Shown: positions 1-11,099, numbered from the stretch's first letter. The stretch is 64,000 nucleotides of DNA from Chamaelirium japonicum (GCA_947650365.1 OX393550.1:46849360-46913359); one strand, 5' to 3'. Notes: generated by a model not told the origin, from the letters alone. Made by a program: numbers and translations.

Positions 1-149
1 ACTAGTTATAGGTTCATGTGGTATCAATACAAGTTGGGATGGTGCAGGCTGGGGTTGATACCGTGTTCTCTCCGTTGGAGACACTATAGGTGTGAAAGTT
101 GATGGAAGATAGATCCGTTTACGCCCGGGAACCATTGATGCGACTTGAC
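1..149 (-). CDS. Partial proline-rich exon, unrecognised
   Basis: An open frame runs from an ATG at 135 (minus strand) off the left window edge. It gives about 45 residues rich in Pro, Thr and Arg, beginning MVPGRKRIYLPSTF. A pyrimidine-rich stretch ending in AG lies just upstream at about 150, so it could also be an internal exon. No domain is recognisable. A degraded CACTA TNP2 end lies upstream on the same strand at 3558-3860. In the better preserved CACTA copy at 57-60 kb the gene after TNP2 also begins with a short basic, Pro/Ser-rich first exon, so this may be the second gene of the same element. That link is inference. Confidence 0.2.
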
Positions 150-1016
150 AAAACAAAATAAGTCACGGACATTAGATATTATAAAATTTCATATTAAGTA
201 TTATTACAAGTCTAATTAAAATAAATAGAGAAAAAAATATGATCTTTATACAAGCCCATAATAAAGATGTGCAACATTTATATTAACATATTCAACTTAG
301 TGGCAGCACTAATCAAAACATAACAAAGAAGCACTTGAGCAAAACACCTTGAATAGCTTAGATGGGCTAGACACAAGGGCCTATGCTTATAGGTTATCAA
401 CCAGACAAAAACAATGTTAAAACACAATATTGTTTAAAGAAATATATTTCATAGAACAAAAAATTCATAAGCCATTTTCTCACCCCTCACTACCAATATT
501 GTTATAAACTCAACCCAATCCATGACCCTTTGTCACGTAAGGCCAATAATTTTCTCTCGTAGATTGAATGAGTAGACTGCACGACCGGCTGCACGTGAAC
601 ATGCTCGAATATACCTTACTTAGCTGCAAAAGATAATTTAATAAAGTGGAACCATTATTTGTGTAATACTCTATATGCATATATGGAAGACCATATTTGA
701 ATTTGATGTCAATACGTAGATAGACATGGATAAATATTTGGGATCAATGGCTCAGATGATCTCGTTAAAGATCCTACATTGAATCTTATGGCAAGGTCAT
801 TGGATTAGCAAAGACCTTCGTTATGAAGCGGGTTCAGAAAGGCACCCCAAAGTGCTGTTAAGCATAAAAAGAAAAAATACCTTTATCATTAATTTATCAA
901 AATCAGATTTTATCTTTGCTAGGTTTGCAAATGAGACAATAATAAATGTTAAATAACTTAAATTCTCTAAGACGTTAAACTTGAAACATTACTTAAACAC
1001 AATGAAGCATGAATAT
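150..1016. other. AT-rich DNA, no gene seen
   Basis: No coding frame, RNA gene or repeat is recognisable here. Confidence 0.5.
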
Positions 1017-1484
1017 TGTAACGCACCGGTATTTTACGGATTTAAATCAACCCGTATAACACTGGGGTGTTAGAAGAGAAATTTGATATAAAATAAATCC
1101 CATCAAATATGGAATTAATTTGAGTCTCTTTTATTCTTAACCATGCATTATAATATAAAGGTGTGATACATGGCTTGAAATATAAAAGCCTAAAACTTAA
1201 TTGCGACATCAACTCTTCATATCTCCGCTCCCGTATTCTCGTAATAGGGAGTGTATACTTGTCCTGTAGGATCAGTCTCTATAAGGTTCATAACACCTGT
1301 AGGGGGTGAGTGTAATCCACTGACTCACCTATTAAACCTAGTTCATTCATGGTAAGATAAATGTATTGAAAACAACAGTTCACATGAATATGAATAGTAA
1401 TTTAAAAGTCATTGATCATCCGATTCCCTTTTATGCTCAAATCAGGGTAGGAATCACAATCATACCCGGATATTTTTTTTGTCT

Positions 1485-1720
1485 GAAATAGGGTTAGTCC
1501 CACACCTAGGTTTTTTTTTGGCCTTAGCTAGGGCTAGCCTCACACCCAGGTTACTTTTTGGCCTCAGCCAGGGCTAGACCCACACCCAGGATACTTTTTG
1601 GCCTCAGCCAGGGCTAGCCTCACACCCAGAATTATCTTTTAGGCCCACAAGCCAGGGACAGCCCCACACCCAAGATTTATCTTTTAGGCCCACAAGCCAA
1701 GGACAGCCCCACACCCAATT
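1485..1720. repeat. Tandem repeat, about 50-60 bp unit, ~5 copies
   Basis: Units contain GGCCTCAGCCAGGGCTAG followed by CACACCCAGG. The last two units diverge to a variant with AGGCCCACAAGCCAGGGACA. Confidence 0.8.
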
Positions 1721-2249
1721 GAAATGATCAACACATCTTAAAAATTAGCTAATCCATAACATACTACCATTATTTCAATGACATACACTTATCAAGGATC
1801 AACTAGGTTTAGTCCCCTACTTGAAGCATCGTAGAATATTTCTCCTTATAAGGATGCCTTAGTAAGCTCACGACCTGAAATATATTGTTATATTTTTTTA
1901 GTTTTTACTATAATTTTTTCAAGGATTTGTCGGAAACGAATTCCGATGTGGATTTTTTAGGTTTGTTAATTAAACTTATTTGTTTAATATATTTTATTTT
2001 TTATAGGGGTATTTAGGTTATTTTAAAGTCCTTGAATTTATACCCATTTTGAAGGGTTTTTTATTCTGATAACGTGGCCGCAGATGGAACTCAATTCGGA
2101 GTTTGTTTGCTCCCGGTATGGCCAAAATAGCCGGTATTGACGGAATTTAAATGGGTAGTCTGTCTTTAGTAAAAAGGTCAGGTTGCTCTCAATGATATTG
2201 CTTCAGTTTAGCTAAAGGCATAATCGCTTTATCACAGTTTGTTATTTGG

Positions 2250-2465
2250 GCTTTTTGGGCTTCGGCCCACTATGTTTAATGGGTTTAATGGGCTTCGGCT
2301 TAGAGGCTTAACGGGTAAATGAGCTTCGGCCCATAGGCTTAATGGCTTAATGGCCTTCGGCCCAGAGGCTTAATGGGTTAATGAGCATTCGGCCCAGAGG
2401 CTAAATAGTTTAATGGGCTTCGGCCCAGAAGCTTAATGAGTTAATGGGCTTCGACCCAGAAATTT
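2250..2465. repeat. Tandem repeat, about 36 bp unit, ~6 copies
   Basis: Repeated units of the form GGCTTAATGGG...TTCGGCCCAGA. It lies inside the candidate solo LTR. Confidence 0.8.
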
Positions 2466-2489
2466 AAAAATTTAAATTCTTGGCCTACC

Positions 2490-2750
2490 AGGTATATGGG
2501 TGGCCGGTGGCGGGTGGCGACCGGCGGCGTCACGGAGGCGACCGGTGGCGGTACGGTGGCGACTGGTGGCGGCACGGTGGCGACCGGCGGTGGGTACGAC
2601 GGTGACCGATGGCGGCAACCGGCGGGAGGCGGTGGCTGACTAGCGGCGGCGGCGGCGACCGGTGGTGGACGGCGGCAGTCGGCGGCGGCGGTCAGCAGCA
2701 GAAGGCGATGGTAGGCGGCGGCCGGCGGAGGTTGGTGGTGGAGGTTGCTG
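2490..2750. repeat. GGC/GGT-rich low-complexity tract
   Basis: Strongly G-rich simple sequence built of GGCGGC/GGTGGC/GACCGG words. Apparent glycine-rich reading frames here are compositional and are not called as genes. Confidence 0.75.
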
Positions 2751-3557
2751 AGTGGCAGAGTGTTTGGGCATGGATTTCAAGGCAAGGGCTTGAGTGCAGA
2801 ACCATAAGATCTAAGGGAGTTTTTATAGGCCTTTTTCAAGAATATGAAAGGTCTAAGGTCTTAACTGCAAAACGGTCCATTTATTTTATTCATTTATTCA
2901 GCTGAGCAACTGTTTTCGTCCGATCAGAAACCAACGGTCTACGGTTTCGCTGACTTTTGATCTTCGCCCCCCCCCCCCTCCCCCACTATAAATTTTTATT
3001 TTTCTTAAACTTAGATAGAAAAGTGTTAAGGTTTTTTTGGTTAGAGGGGAAAAAGATAAGCGTTGCTGACAGGTCCCTAGTTCAAAACCTTCCATTGGCC
3101 ATTTTTTCTTTAAATTTTTAAATGTTCTAAACGTGCTCAAAACTTAAAAGTTTGTATATGGTTTTTGATCATTTCAACGAGCCGGATGCAATGGCATAGT
3201 TTGATTTTTGTTTTGAAATTTATACAGAAAATTTATTATTATATTATATAAATCATTAATATTTTTGAGATGTTACATATACATATGTAAGATATGGGCA
3301 TGATACGTATACGTCGATACGACAATTTTAAAAAAAGCAAGATACTATATGTCGGGATACGTTAATAAATAAAACAGTGACATATTTATTGATTTTTTTA
3401 TTCATGTAATGGGGTTTCAGAAAATATCATGTGCATAAGCATCACTTGATAAAAGGTTACTTCCACGAGGCTTAATAAATCTCGAAATAAAAAGGCATTT
3501 TCCTATTATAAGGATTTATTAAAAATATTTGCCTATTTACAATGCATAAAACAAAAA

Positions 3558-3860
3558 CTACATATCACAATTCATATCGAGATCAATGACAATTGAAACA
3601 ACCATGGTGGTTTTGTCCTGTTGGAACACATTATTGTGAATATAAGGATTTGCATCATTAGTCTCATTACCATCCATCTCAGGTACATCCCATATTCCCC
3701 GATGCAGGACCCGTTCTACGATTTTTCAATGGGCACCTAATTTAGTATCATTGACATAAAAGACTTGTTGCACTTGACTTGGTAGGAAAAATGAGTCATT
3801 TTGATACCACCGACTCGTGACGTCAATGTTTGTGAAATGTGCATCGGTATGTATTGATCT
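3558..3860 (-). pseudogene. CACTA TNP2 transposase, C-terminal fragment
   Basis: The minus strand reads a stretch including RWYQNDSFFLPSQVQQVFY, then VNDTKLGAH, a stop, and KIVERV...WDVPE. This is the pattern of the DUF4216-type C-terminus of plant En/Spm TNP2 proteins, which cut and join the element ends. One in-frame TGA (3727-3729) falls where the family has Trp, so it is a TGG to TGA change. The frame ends at the TAG at 3558-3560. The upstream part of the gene is not visible. It is a decayed fragment of an element older than the possible LTR to its left. Confidence 0.7.
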
Positions 3861-4106
3861 TCACCATCACCAAAGGATTGTGTGTGAGATGATTTTATTA
3901 CAACAATAATGTTTGAAATAATAAACAAAGTAAAGAAAAAATATAAAAATATTGATTAAAAGTACTTAGAATTATATCGACTTTATTAATCAACACACAA
4001 TACCGATCGGCCAGCATCACCATTCACAATGACTCGCAAAGCCAATACTCTTTGTTATATTATTTATTAAAAAATAAAAAAATATTATTGCAAAATGCTA
4101 ATACGT

Positions 4107-4340
4107 AGGGGTGGCAATGGATGCCAAAAACCCGAATACCCAACCCACCCGAAAACCCAATCAAAACCCGAAACCCAATTGGGTATGGATCAGGTATAGA
4201 ATAGGTATAGATCGAGTATGGAAAGAATGAAAAATTGTTTGGGTAAATTCTTGGTATAGGAACTCTACCCGATTAACTTTCGTGTATGGGTATGGGTACC
4301 TCAGTACTCATACCCAAAACCCGGAACCAGATTGCCCCTC
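4107..4340. mobile_element. hAT-like MITE fragment (TAGGGGTGGCAAT end)
   Basis: Starts TAGGGGTGGCAATGG and ends near a degenerate complement at about 4330, with internal ACCC/GGGT-rich sequence. The same termini occur at 31677-32114, where an 8 bp flank duplication is visible. No duplication is seen for this copy. Confidence 0.5.
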
Positions 4341-5115
4341 TAGTAGGTGTATACTAGATAATACAGTTCGACCCCAAACTTATTGTCATATATCCAAATT
4401 CTCACCGAATCCATATCACTACCAAAACATATACTCTACTAAAACCACTGTAATAAGTAACCAAAAGTGCTGCTTATCATTGCATTGGATACCTGAAAAA
4501 AAATTTCCTCAAGTAATTGCAAATATGACGGATAAAATGAAATAAAATTATACCCAATTCATACCCAAAAACCAAACCAAATCCCTCTTCTATCCAAATG
4601 AGAAAAATAATAAGATTCAAGACTAAATTAAATAAAGAATGAAAAAAAGTACATTAACTAAAAAATCCAATTAAAACCGCGGACATGAATTTGTCAAGAC
4701 ATGTGTTAAAAGGGATAAAAAATCAAGATTTATTTGATAAGATCATTTATTCATTCTCCATAATTTAGTAGAAAATGGAAGTGGGAAGCAGAGTACTAAA
4801 AGAAAGTTCAGATTTTTTGGATATCTTATATTTCAACTTTTCATCAACCTGTAGTTTTTTAGTTTTGGATTTCAGAGTTATCAATCGAGATATAAAATTG
4901 AACTACCACAAGAAAAAATTAGGTTCCAGAAATTTAGAAACATTAGGATTATTAAGATCCAAAAACGTAGTGAAATCAATGAAAAGAAAGGGATGAGATT
5001 GTTGGAAGAAATCAAGCAGACTTTGGGATGAGCAGCTTGTTGATACCTGATGGTACACAATAAAAATGGGTGGGCTATGGGTAGACCCAATCACATGGAA
5101 AGAAATAGACGGCGG

Positions 5116-5118
<3 letters not shown>
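4341..5118. other. AT-rich DNA, no gene seen
   Basis: Short open frames exist but none resembles a known protein. The right end runs into a GA microsatellite. Confidence 0.5.

Positions 5119-5208
<90 letters not shown>
5119..5208. repeat. (GA)n microsatellite, about 90 bp
   Basis: Uninterrupted GA/AG. The duplicated subtilase segment begins about 23 bp to its right, so this tract marks the left breakpoint of copy 1. Confidence 0.95.
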
Positions 5209-5212
<4 letters not shown>

Positions 5213-5419
5213 GGACGAGGCGGGGGACGACGTCGCCAAATAGCCATTTATCGTCACCAAAAATATTTTCCCTTCTAGGCGCGAACTCAACTAAGCTAGC
5301 AAACCTTTAGCGACAGGAGTTTGCGATGAATAAAATATTACATCGCGAAAAGGCAACTATCGGCGACGGAAATAAGTCTACGTCGTAGAGAAGCGTTGCT
5401 AAATGTGCAATTTGTTGTA

Positions 5420-5645
5420 GTCGAATTAAAGACATTACTTGTGTTGCAACAAGCTGTACGTGACTCCATCTTTCCCGAGAATTGCAAATGCCACAAAGTC
5501 AAAGGAAGCTTGGATTATATTGAAGCAAGAATTCCAAGGTAAAGTCACTAAAATTGCAAACTTTTCCAAGAGATTTTGAGAATCTTTACATGAAAAATGG
5601 TGAATCTATTCAAGATTATATCTCTAGATTTTTTAAATTTCGAAA
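5420..5645 (+). pseudogene. Ty1/copia gag (UBN2-type) scrap, copy 1
   Basis: The plus strand reads pieces such as LLVLQQAVRDSIFPE, then FPRDFENLYMKNGESIQDYI and SRFFKFRK. This is the classic gag region of plant Ty1/copia elements, which builds the virus-like particle. It is broken by frameshifts and has no flanking LTRs. It sits inside a small transposon whose end is at 5827. The same scrap is in the second copy (12232-12476), so capture preceded the duplication. Confidence 0.65.
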
Positions 5646-5827
5646 GACAAAATTGGCCGCCGCCGCAATAAGTGGCAATTTCGACGGCAAGAGCTCCGGA
5701 TCTGGGTTGTCAAATACGGCGGCTAACATTGTATATGGCTTTTGCGACGGCAACTTTTGCGGCCATTTTAATCGGCCGTCAGGCCCCGCCATATTTAACC
5801 CTCGCAATAGAGCTTATTTGTTCTAGT
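5646..5827. mobile_element. Right end of a CACTA-like non-autonomous element
   Basis: The segment carries repeated GCGACGGC/GGCCGCC words and ends GCTTATTTGTTCTAGTG, whose complement is CACTAGAACAAATAAGC. CACTA-type elements have such CACT(A) ends and subterminal repeats. The complementary copy at 12655 has the fuller internal region. Confidence 0.5.
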
Positions 5828-5867
5828 GACGTGACAACTGACTTGTTTATAGGAGTACGATTTTGTA

Positions 5868-6036
5868 CGTTCCAACCTCTTTAAAGAGGTTGGAGCATCC
5901 TGCTTTCTCTCATTGGTCCATTCCAAGGATATGTTTGTCATTTCATACTGTTAATCATGGTGAAATGACCAAAAGCCCATGAGATGGACCAATGAGAGAG
6001 AGCGGGATGCTCCAACCTCTTTAAGGAGGTTGAAAC
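5868..6036. mobile_element. Short palindromic MITE upstream of the gene, copy 1
   Basis: Inverted repeat of about 170 bp. GGTTGGAGCATCCTGCTTTC is mirrored by GAGCGGGATGCTCCAACC, with a short central loop, and both outer ends carry CCAACCTCTTTAA. It lies about 400 bp upstream of the TATA box and could affect the promoter. That effect is not demonstrated. Confidence 0.75.
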
Positions 6037-6436
6037 AAAATTGTTCTCTGTTTATAGTGGCCGCAAGGAGCTCCAACAAGCTGATAAAATAAGAACAATA
6101 GTTGGCACAGTTGACTCCAACAAGCTGATATAACGATCACTGATTGGTCCATCCTTCGTTAATCTTTGAGTTTATAATAGTAGGAACGTGCTCCAACAAA
6201 CTTATAAACTAAGACAAATACTGATTGCTATGAAGTAGTAGACCCTGCTCTTTATCAAGTGGGTATGGTCCAATCACTGATTGCCACATCAGCTGTTGAG
6301 TCTGTTGATCCAACACCTTATTATATCCTGCCGTGCATCACATGCTGGAATGTCAGCGGTTAATTGGGTAGGTGACCAAAAGGGTATCTAGCCCCATGTG
6401 GCATGTAGCCCTTGGACTTGTTCAATCACTCATCCG

Positions 6437-6446
6437 TCTATATATA
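6437..6446 (+). promoter_or_regulatory. TATA box of subtilase copy 1
   Basis: TCTATATATAG lies about 40-48 bp before the chosen ATG at 6485. The same box is conserved in copy 2. Its position rules out the in-frame ATG at 6398 as the normal start. Confidence 0.7.
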
Positions 6447-6484
6447 GAGAGCTTGATCTGTTTTGGTCTCCCATCGAACGGTTG

Positions 6485-8428
6485 ATGATGATGATGGAAG
6501 GCAACAACCCCCTCTTCCTCCTCTTGGCCAACCTGCTCCTCTTCCTGATCTCATGTCCCACTCACGGCCAACTTCTCCCCATAGTCGATGAACAAGCACT
6601 ACCCCAGGCTGGAACTGGCACTACCCCAGGCCGGATACAGACCTATATTGTCCAGGTGGAGAGGCCGGAGGGTGACACCGAGCTCCTTGGCGACCAAGAA
6701 CTGGAGGCCTGGCATAAATCCTTCTTGCCGAACGCCGCCCTGGCCTCGGGGGAGCCGCGCCTGCTCTACTCATATCGCCATGCCATCAGTGGGTTCGCGG
6801 CGCGGTTGACCCCCGAGGAAGTGGAGGCCATGGGGTCCATGGATGGGTTCGTGCACGCGGAGCCAGACCAGGAGCACCAACTGGACACGACCTACACCCC
6901 CAGGTTTCTGGGGTTGGTGAGGTCAGGGGGAGCTTGGCCGAGCTCCTCCTTCGGAGCGGGGGTCGTCATCGGAGTGGTTGACTCCGGGGTCCCCCTGAAT
7001 CCCCACCCTTCTTTCGGGGACGACGGGGTGCCATCTCCACCGGTCAAATGGAGGGGGAGATGTAACCGCACCGTGTTCGCCGCCTGCAACAACAAGATCA
7101 TCCGTGCAATGGAATTCATCAACGGTGCCAAGACATTCAGACCGATCGACACCGGCGGGCACGGGACTCATGTTGCAAGCACCGCAGCAGGGAACTTTGT
7201 CACTGGTGCCTCTGTTAATGGCTTGGCCCCAGGCGAGGCATCCGGGATTGCACCTAGAGCTCACCTGGCTATATACAAGGTGTGTCATCCCTCCAGCTGC
7301 CCAGGCGCTGATATATTAGCCGGCATTGACCAAGCCGTCGGCGATGGTGTCGATGTCATCACTGTGTCCATCAGTGGAAGCCCAACGGCTAAATTTTACC
7401 AAGACATGGTCGCCCTGGGTTCGCTAGCAGGGATCAGCAAGAACATCTCCGCCGTTGCCGCCGCAGGCAACCAGGGACCAGCTTCCCAGTCGCTTAGCCA
7501 CAGTGCGCCGTGGGTTACGACCGTCGGAGCGAGCAGTACAGACAGAAGAACGGGCAACAATATCGGCACCAAGTTCGGAATCCGACCAGCTCCGACGGTC
7601 GCACGCTTCTCCTCGAGGGGCCCGAGCTTGACCAATGGTGGCATCCTGAAGCCAGACGTCCTCGCTCCCGGCGAATTCATTCTAGGGGCGTCGCCCGGCA
7701 ACGCCGCCGGTGTTAAGAGCTTCGCCTTTCTGAGTGGCACGTCGATGGCCACACCTCACGTCGCCGGGATGATAGCTCTGATCAAGAAAGCACACCCGCT
7801 GTGGTCACCGGCGGCCATCCAATCTGCCATCGTAACATCAGCCAACGACCGAGACCTTGATAGGAACCTAATCGTCGACAGTGTTGACAACAGGACGGCC
7901 GGCATCTTCTCCACGGGTGCAGGTCAACTGAATCCATCAAGAGCCCTGGATCCGGGCCTCGTCTACGACCTGAACCCCAATGATTACGTCGGTTATCTCT
8001 GCGGTCTAGGTTACACCGACGCTGAAGTCACAAGAACCGTCGGACGAACGGTCAGATGTGTCTTCGTCAGGGCGATACCCGCGTCGCAGCTGAACTACCC
8101 CTCAATCACAGTGACCCTGGGATCTAACACGAGACAGCAGACGGTTCAACGGACCGTGACAAACGTGGGACCCGCCAATGCAGTTTACCGAGCCCGGATT
8201 TCGTCACCGAGTGGGGTGACCGTGGTGGTTCGCAACACTACGCTGAATTTCACAAAAGTGGGAGAGCTTAAAGTATTTACCGTCACCCTAACCGCCACCT
8301 CGCCCACTCCGGGATCACCTCCTGCAAGAGGAAAGCTCGAGTGGGTTTCGGTTACCTCCGGGCATGTTGTGACGACCCCCATCGCTGTCATCTTCACTCC
8401 TAGGGCCTTGTTATCGGCCACCTTTTAA
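6485..8428 (+). CDS. Subtilisin-like serine protease lacking a PA domain, copy 1
   Basis: Encodes a 647-residue secreted subtilase (S8 family) from one exon. The start is the first of four Met codons; an in-frame ATG at 6398 lies upstream of the TATA box. A hydrophobic signal peptide (residues ~8-24) leads to an I9 propeptide/inhibitor (~43-130). Catalytic residues are Asp166 (VVDSGV), His226 (GGHGTH), oxyanion Asn329 (AAGNQGP) and Ser420 (SGTSMATPH). A C-terminal Fn3-like domain (~535-640) contains NYPSITV and the RTVTNVGP motif. Plant subtilases are usually near 750 residues, with a ~120-residue protease-associated domain between the Asn region and ARFSSRGP. Here only about a dozen residues fill that space, so the PA domain is absent. 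Family knowledge suggests it is exported to the apoplast and matured by propeptide cleavage. The substrate is unknown. All active-site residues are intact. Confidence 0.93.
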   Translation: MMMMEGNNPLFLLLANLLLFLISCPTHGQLLPIVDEQALPQAGTGTTPGRIQTYIVQVERPEGDTELLGDQELEAWHKSFLPNAALASGEPRLLYSYRHAISGFAARLTPEEVEAMGSMDGFVHAEPDQEHQLDTTYTPRFLGLVRSGGAWPSSSFGAGVVIGVVDSGVPLNPHPSFGDDGVPSPPVKWRGRCNRTVFAACNNKIIRAMEFINGAKTFRPIDTGGHGTHVASTAAGNFVTGASVNGLAPGEASGIAPRAHLAIYKVCHPSSCPGADILAGIDQAVGDGVDVITVSISGSPTAKFYQDMVALGSLAGISKNISAVAAAGNQGPASQSLSHSAPWVTTVGASSTDRRTGNNIGTKFGIRPAPTVARFSSRGPSLTNGGILKPDVLAPGEFILGASPGNAAGVKSFAFLSGTSMATPHVAGMIALIKKAHPLWSPAAIQSAIVTSANDRDLDRNLIVDSVDNRTAGIFSTGAGQLNPSRALDPGLVYDLNPNDYVGYLCGLGYTDAEVTRTVGRTVRCVFVRAIPASQLNYPSITVTLGSNTRQQTVQRTVTNVGPANAVYRARISSPSGVTVVVRNTTLNFTKVGELKVFTVTLTATSPTPGSPPARGKLEWVSVTSGHVVTTPIAVIFTPRALLSATF

Positions 8429-8747
8429 GTCAATGTTGTGTTGTACGTATATACCCCCCCCTCCTGTATTATGTATCATGCGGAGGTTAATAAATAAGTG
8501 GTAACATGTTTGTTATAATATTAGCCTTTTATGTGTATCAACGTGGCTATTAACAATCACTACAACACATCGGAGGTTTTCCGGCTGTCGATTCGGCGGC
8601 CAGAGAGTGAGTGGCCGTTTGTATCCCCGCCCACCCCCCCCCCCCCCCAAAAAAAAAAATAAAAAAAAAATTAATAATTTGTTACAAAATATATTCATGG
8701 TGGCCAATCGTCCGGCTTAATGGGGATGAAGCGGCGGCTATTACCTG

Positions 8748-9180
8748 CACTACAAAAAAAATAGTTTTTACCGATGGAATATATCCGTCGGTAAAGTAGA
8801 TTTTCCATCGGCAAAGCATTGTCGCGACGGAAACCATTTCCGTCGCTAGTCTGTCGGAAAAAAAGGCGTCGGAAAAAATTGACGACGGATAAAAAATTTC
8901 TGTCGGTATTAATAATTAATACCGACGGGTTTTATGACTCCGTCGGTACTATATGTATATTTAATTAAAAATATAATTGATTATTACTGACGGAATATTA
9001 GCTTCCGTCGACAATATATAAGCTTATTACCGACGGTTCACGGTTGTACCGTCGGTAATACTTTATATATTACCGACGGAGGAATAATTCTCGTTGGCAA
9101 TATAATAGCTTATTGCCGACGGATATTATAAACTCCGTCGGTAAAAAAACATAAATTTTTTTTAAAAAATTACTAAAAAA
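8748..9180 (-). mobile_element. CACTA terminus with CCGTCGGTA subterminal repeats
   Basis: Begins CACTACAAAAAAAATAG and continues with many direct and inverted ACCGACGG/CCGTCGGTA words, the En/Spm subterminal pattern bound by TNPA-type proteins. Next to it is the transposase-side last exon in reverse orientation (9420-9502), so this is the 3' end of an element lying on the minus strand. It was truncated on the right, after about 10.6 kb. Confidence 0.75.
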
Positions 9181-9419
9181 ATTTATTTAATTCCTGTGAT
9201 TTACAACAATACCACAATATATTCAAATATTATCATAATTGATAAAATCAAATATTACCGTAATTTATCAAATATTACCATAATTTATCAAATAACCACA
9301 ATTTATCAAATATTACCATAAATTACGAAATATTATCACAATACCAGACAATTATAGACCAGACAAAAAAATGACCAGATATTTATTATAAAATCATTTT
9401 TACACAATAATCTAAAACT

Positions 9420-9502
9420 GAGGGAAGCTGCATGCCCAAGCTCAACCACCCCACGTCGCCCGGCACCAACCCTGGTGCTCTCATCCCCTGACGCTGCACA
9501 TC
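9420..9502 (-). pseudogene. Last exon of a CACTA gene (copy A)
   Basis: On the minus strand a TGCAG splice acceptor is followed by GATGTGCAGCGTCAGGGGAT and a short frame (RQGMRAPGLVPG). Homologous exons with the same acceptor lie at 61856 and 36664 on the plus strand, each next to a ~180 bp tandem array. The peptide is too short to assign a function. Its place before the 3' terminus suggests the tail of the second CACTA gene. Confidence 0.5.
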
Positions 9503-9539
9503 CTGCAATTAACATGTATTTGTTAAAAAAATAGTTTAT

Positions 9540-10560
9540 ATCTATAATTGAGAGTCTAAGCGTTGGAAATCATAAGTTAGCGTGTTTCAGATTTGAAATT
9601 GGTTTGGATTCGATCGGATCGTCATCGGATTGACATCCGATAATTTGTACTTGGAATTATTTCGTATTTCGGACTTGCGAGCGAGTCCTAATTGAATATT
9701 TTAACAATTTACCCTTCGATCGACCAATTGAGAGTCTAAGCATTGAAAAATCATAAGTTAGCATGTTTCGGATTTGAAATTGGTTTGGATTTGATCGGGT
9801 TGGCATCCGATAATTCGTACATGGAATTATTTCGTATTTCGAACTTGTGAGCGAGTTCTAATTAGATATTTTAACAATTTTGCCTTCAATTGACAAATTT
9901 AGAGTTTAAGCGTTAAAAAATCATAAGTTTGCGTGTTTCAGATTTGAAATTGGTTTGGATTAAATCGGATTGTCATCTGACAATTCGTACTTTGATTTAT
10001 TTTCGTATTTCAGACTTGCGAGCAAGTTCTAATTAGATATTTTAACAATTTCGCCTCCGATTGATAAATTTAGAGTCTACGCGTTAAAAAATCATAAGTT
10101 AGCGTGTTTCGGATTTGAAAATGGTTTGGATTCGGTCGGATCGTCATCGGATCGGCATCCGATAATTTGTACTTTGATTTTTTTCGTATTTCGGACTTGT
10201 GAGTAAGTTCTAATTATATATTGTAATAATTTCGCCTCCGATTGACAAATTTAGAGTCTATGCGTTGAAAAATCATAAGGTAGCGTGTTTTGAATTTGAA
10301 ATTGGTTTGGATTCGATTGGATCGTCATCGGATCGGAATCCGATAATTTATACTTGGAATTATTTCGTATTTCAGACTTGCGAGCGAGTTTTAATAAGAT
10401 ATTTTAACAATTTCGCCTCCGATTGACAAATTTAGAGTCTACGCGTTGAAAAATCATAAGTTAGTGTGTTTCGGATTTGAAATTGGTTTGGATTCGATCG
10501 GATCGTCATCGGATTGGCATCCGACAATTCGTACTTGGAATTATTTTGTATTTCGAACTT
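9540..10560 (-). repeat. Tandem array A, ~178 bp monomer, 6 copies
   Basis: Monomers begin near 9551, 9731, 9901, 10074, 10254 and 10434 with GAGTCTAAGCGTTGAAAAAT. Each contains ATCATAAGTTAGCGTGTTTC and GGATCGTCATCGGAT. Arrays B (33660) and C (60240) are the same family on the opposite strand, also just before a CACTA last exon. Confidence 0.9.
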
Positions 10561-10672
10561 GCGTGCAGGGATGTGTTGATGAAGGGGAGCCGAGCGAAGA
10601 GTGGGAGCGGCTGTTTCCTTCAGAAAAGGGTCGGGTAAATATATATGGCTTTTTTATTATATATAGATAGAT

Positions 10673-11099
10673 AATCTGTGGCAATGGGTCGGATCGGGTT
10701 GAGATATAGGTACAAGGGCAAAACATCCAACCCGGACCTGACCCATTTAATAAACAGGTCAAAATCTTAAATCCAAACCCGACCCGCCTAATAAACGGAT
10801 TGACCCGACTCAACCCATTTAACCTGTTTAATAAATGGGTCGGGTTTGGTTGGCTCAACATAACCCATATAAACCGGTCAGGTTTGATATGGTTCGAGCG
10901 GGTTTAATTGGGTTGGGGCGGGTTGATATGACCCATTTGGTAAAAGGGTCAATCGGGTTATAAGTACAAATCCAAACCCGACCTGTTTAATAAACGGGTC
11001 AGTCGGGTCAACCCGTTTATGACCCGAACCCATTTAGGCCAAACCTAAACCCGATAACTTCGGGTTAGGTTCGGTCGGGTCAAGGATTACCACCCCTAG
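10673..11099. mobile_element. hAT-like MITE (GTGGCAATGGGTC family)
   Basis: Ends GTGGCAATGGGTCGG and GGATTACCACCCCTAG are inverted, and the interior is rich in GGGTCGGGTT/AACCCGACCC. It is homologous to 31677-32114. The left terminus is slightly decayed and no flank duplication is clear. Confidence 0.7.

Larger units (their letters stand above)
1017..3277. mobile_element. Candidate solo LTR (about 2.26 kb)
   Basis: The block starts TGTAACGCACC and ends GAGATGTTACA, giving TG...CA ends with a 6 bp inverted repeat (TGTAAC/GTTACA). It contains two tandem-repeat tracts and a GGC/GGT-rich tract but no coding frame, as is common in large plant LTRs. Flanks are AATAT on the left and TATAC on the right, so there is no clean 5 bp target duplication. 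It sits between a CACTA TNP2 remnant and the exon at the window edge, which fits an insertion into an older CACTA element. The boundary call is tentative. Confidence 0.35.
5232..8556 (+). repeat. Duplicated segment, copy 1 (about 3.3 kb)
   Basis: From the word GTCGCCAAATAGCCATTTAT to the end of the 3' flank (AACGTGGCT) the sequence matches 12043-22711 once the copia element there is removed. It includes a copia gag scrap, a TIR-bearing transposon end, a palindromic MITE, the promoter, the whole subtilase gene and about 120 bp of 3' flank. Substitutions and small indels are scattered throughout, so the duplication is not brand new. Confidence 0.92.

Noticed and set aside
2609..2905. Glycine-rich protein
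   Set aside because: It comes from a GGC/GGT simple-sequence tract in a candidate LTR, with no promoter or domain support.
4903..5310. Arg/Glu or Ser/Leu repeat proteins
   Set aside because: Translation of a GA microsatellite; similar artefacts occur at 28937, 32293, 36742 and the TA tracts.
6398..6484. Upstream in-frame ATG extending the subtilase by 29 codons
   Set aside because: It lies before the TATA box at 6437, and the signal peptide follows naturally from the Met at 6485. The same holds for 13233 against 13320.
6588..8421. Many long alternate-frame and antisense frames over both subtilase genes
   Set aside because: They follow the GC-rich codon pattern of the real gene and have no recognisable domains.
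9540..10560. CRISPR-like regularly spaced repeats
   Set aside because: Whole ~178 bp units repeat head to tail without unique spacers, and the DNA is eukaryotic.
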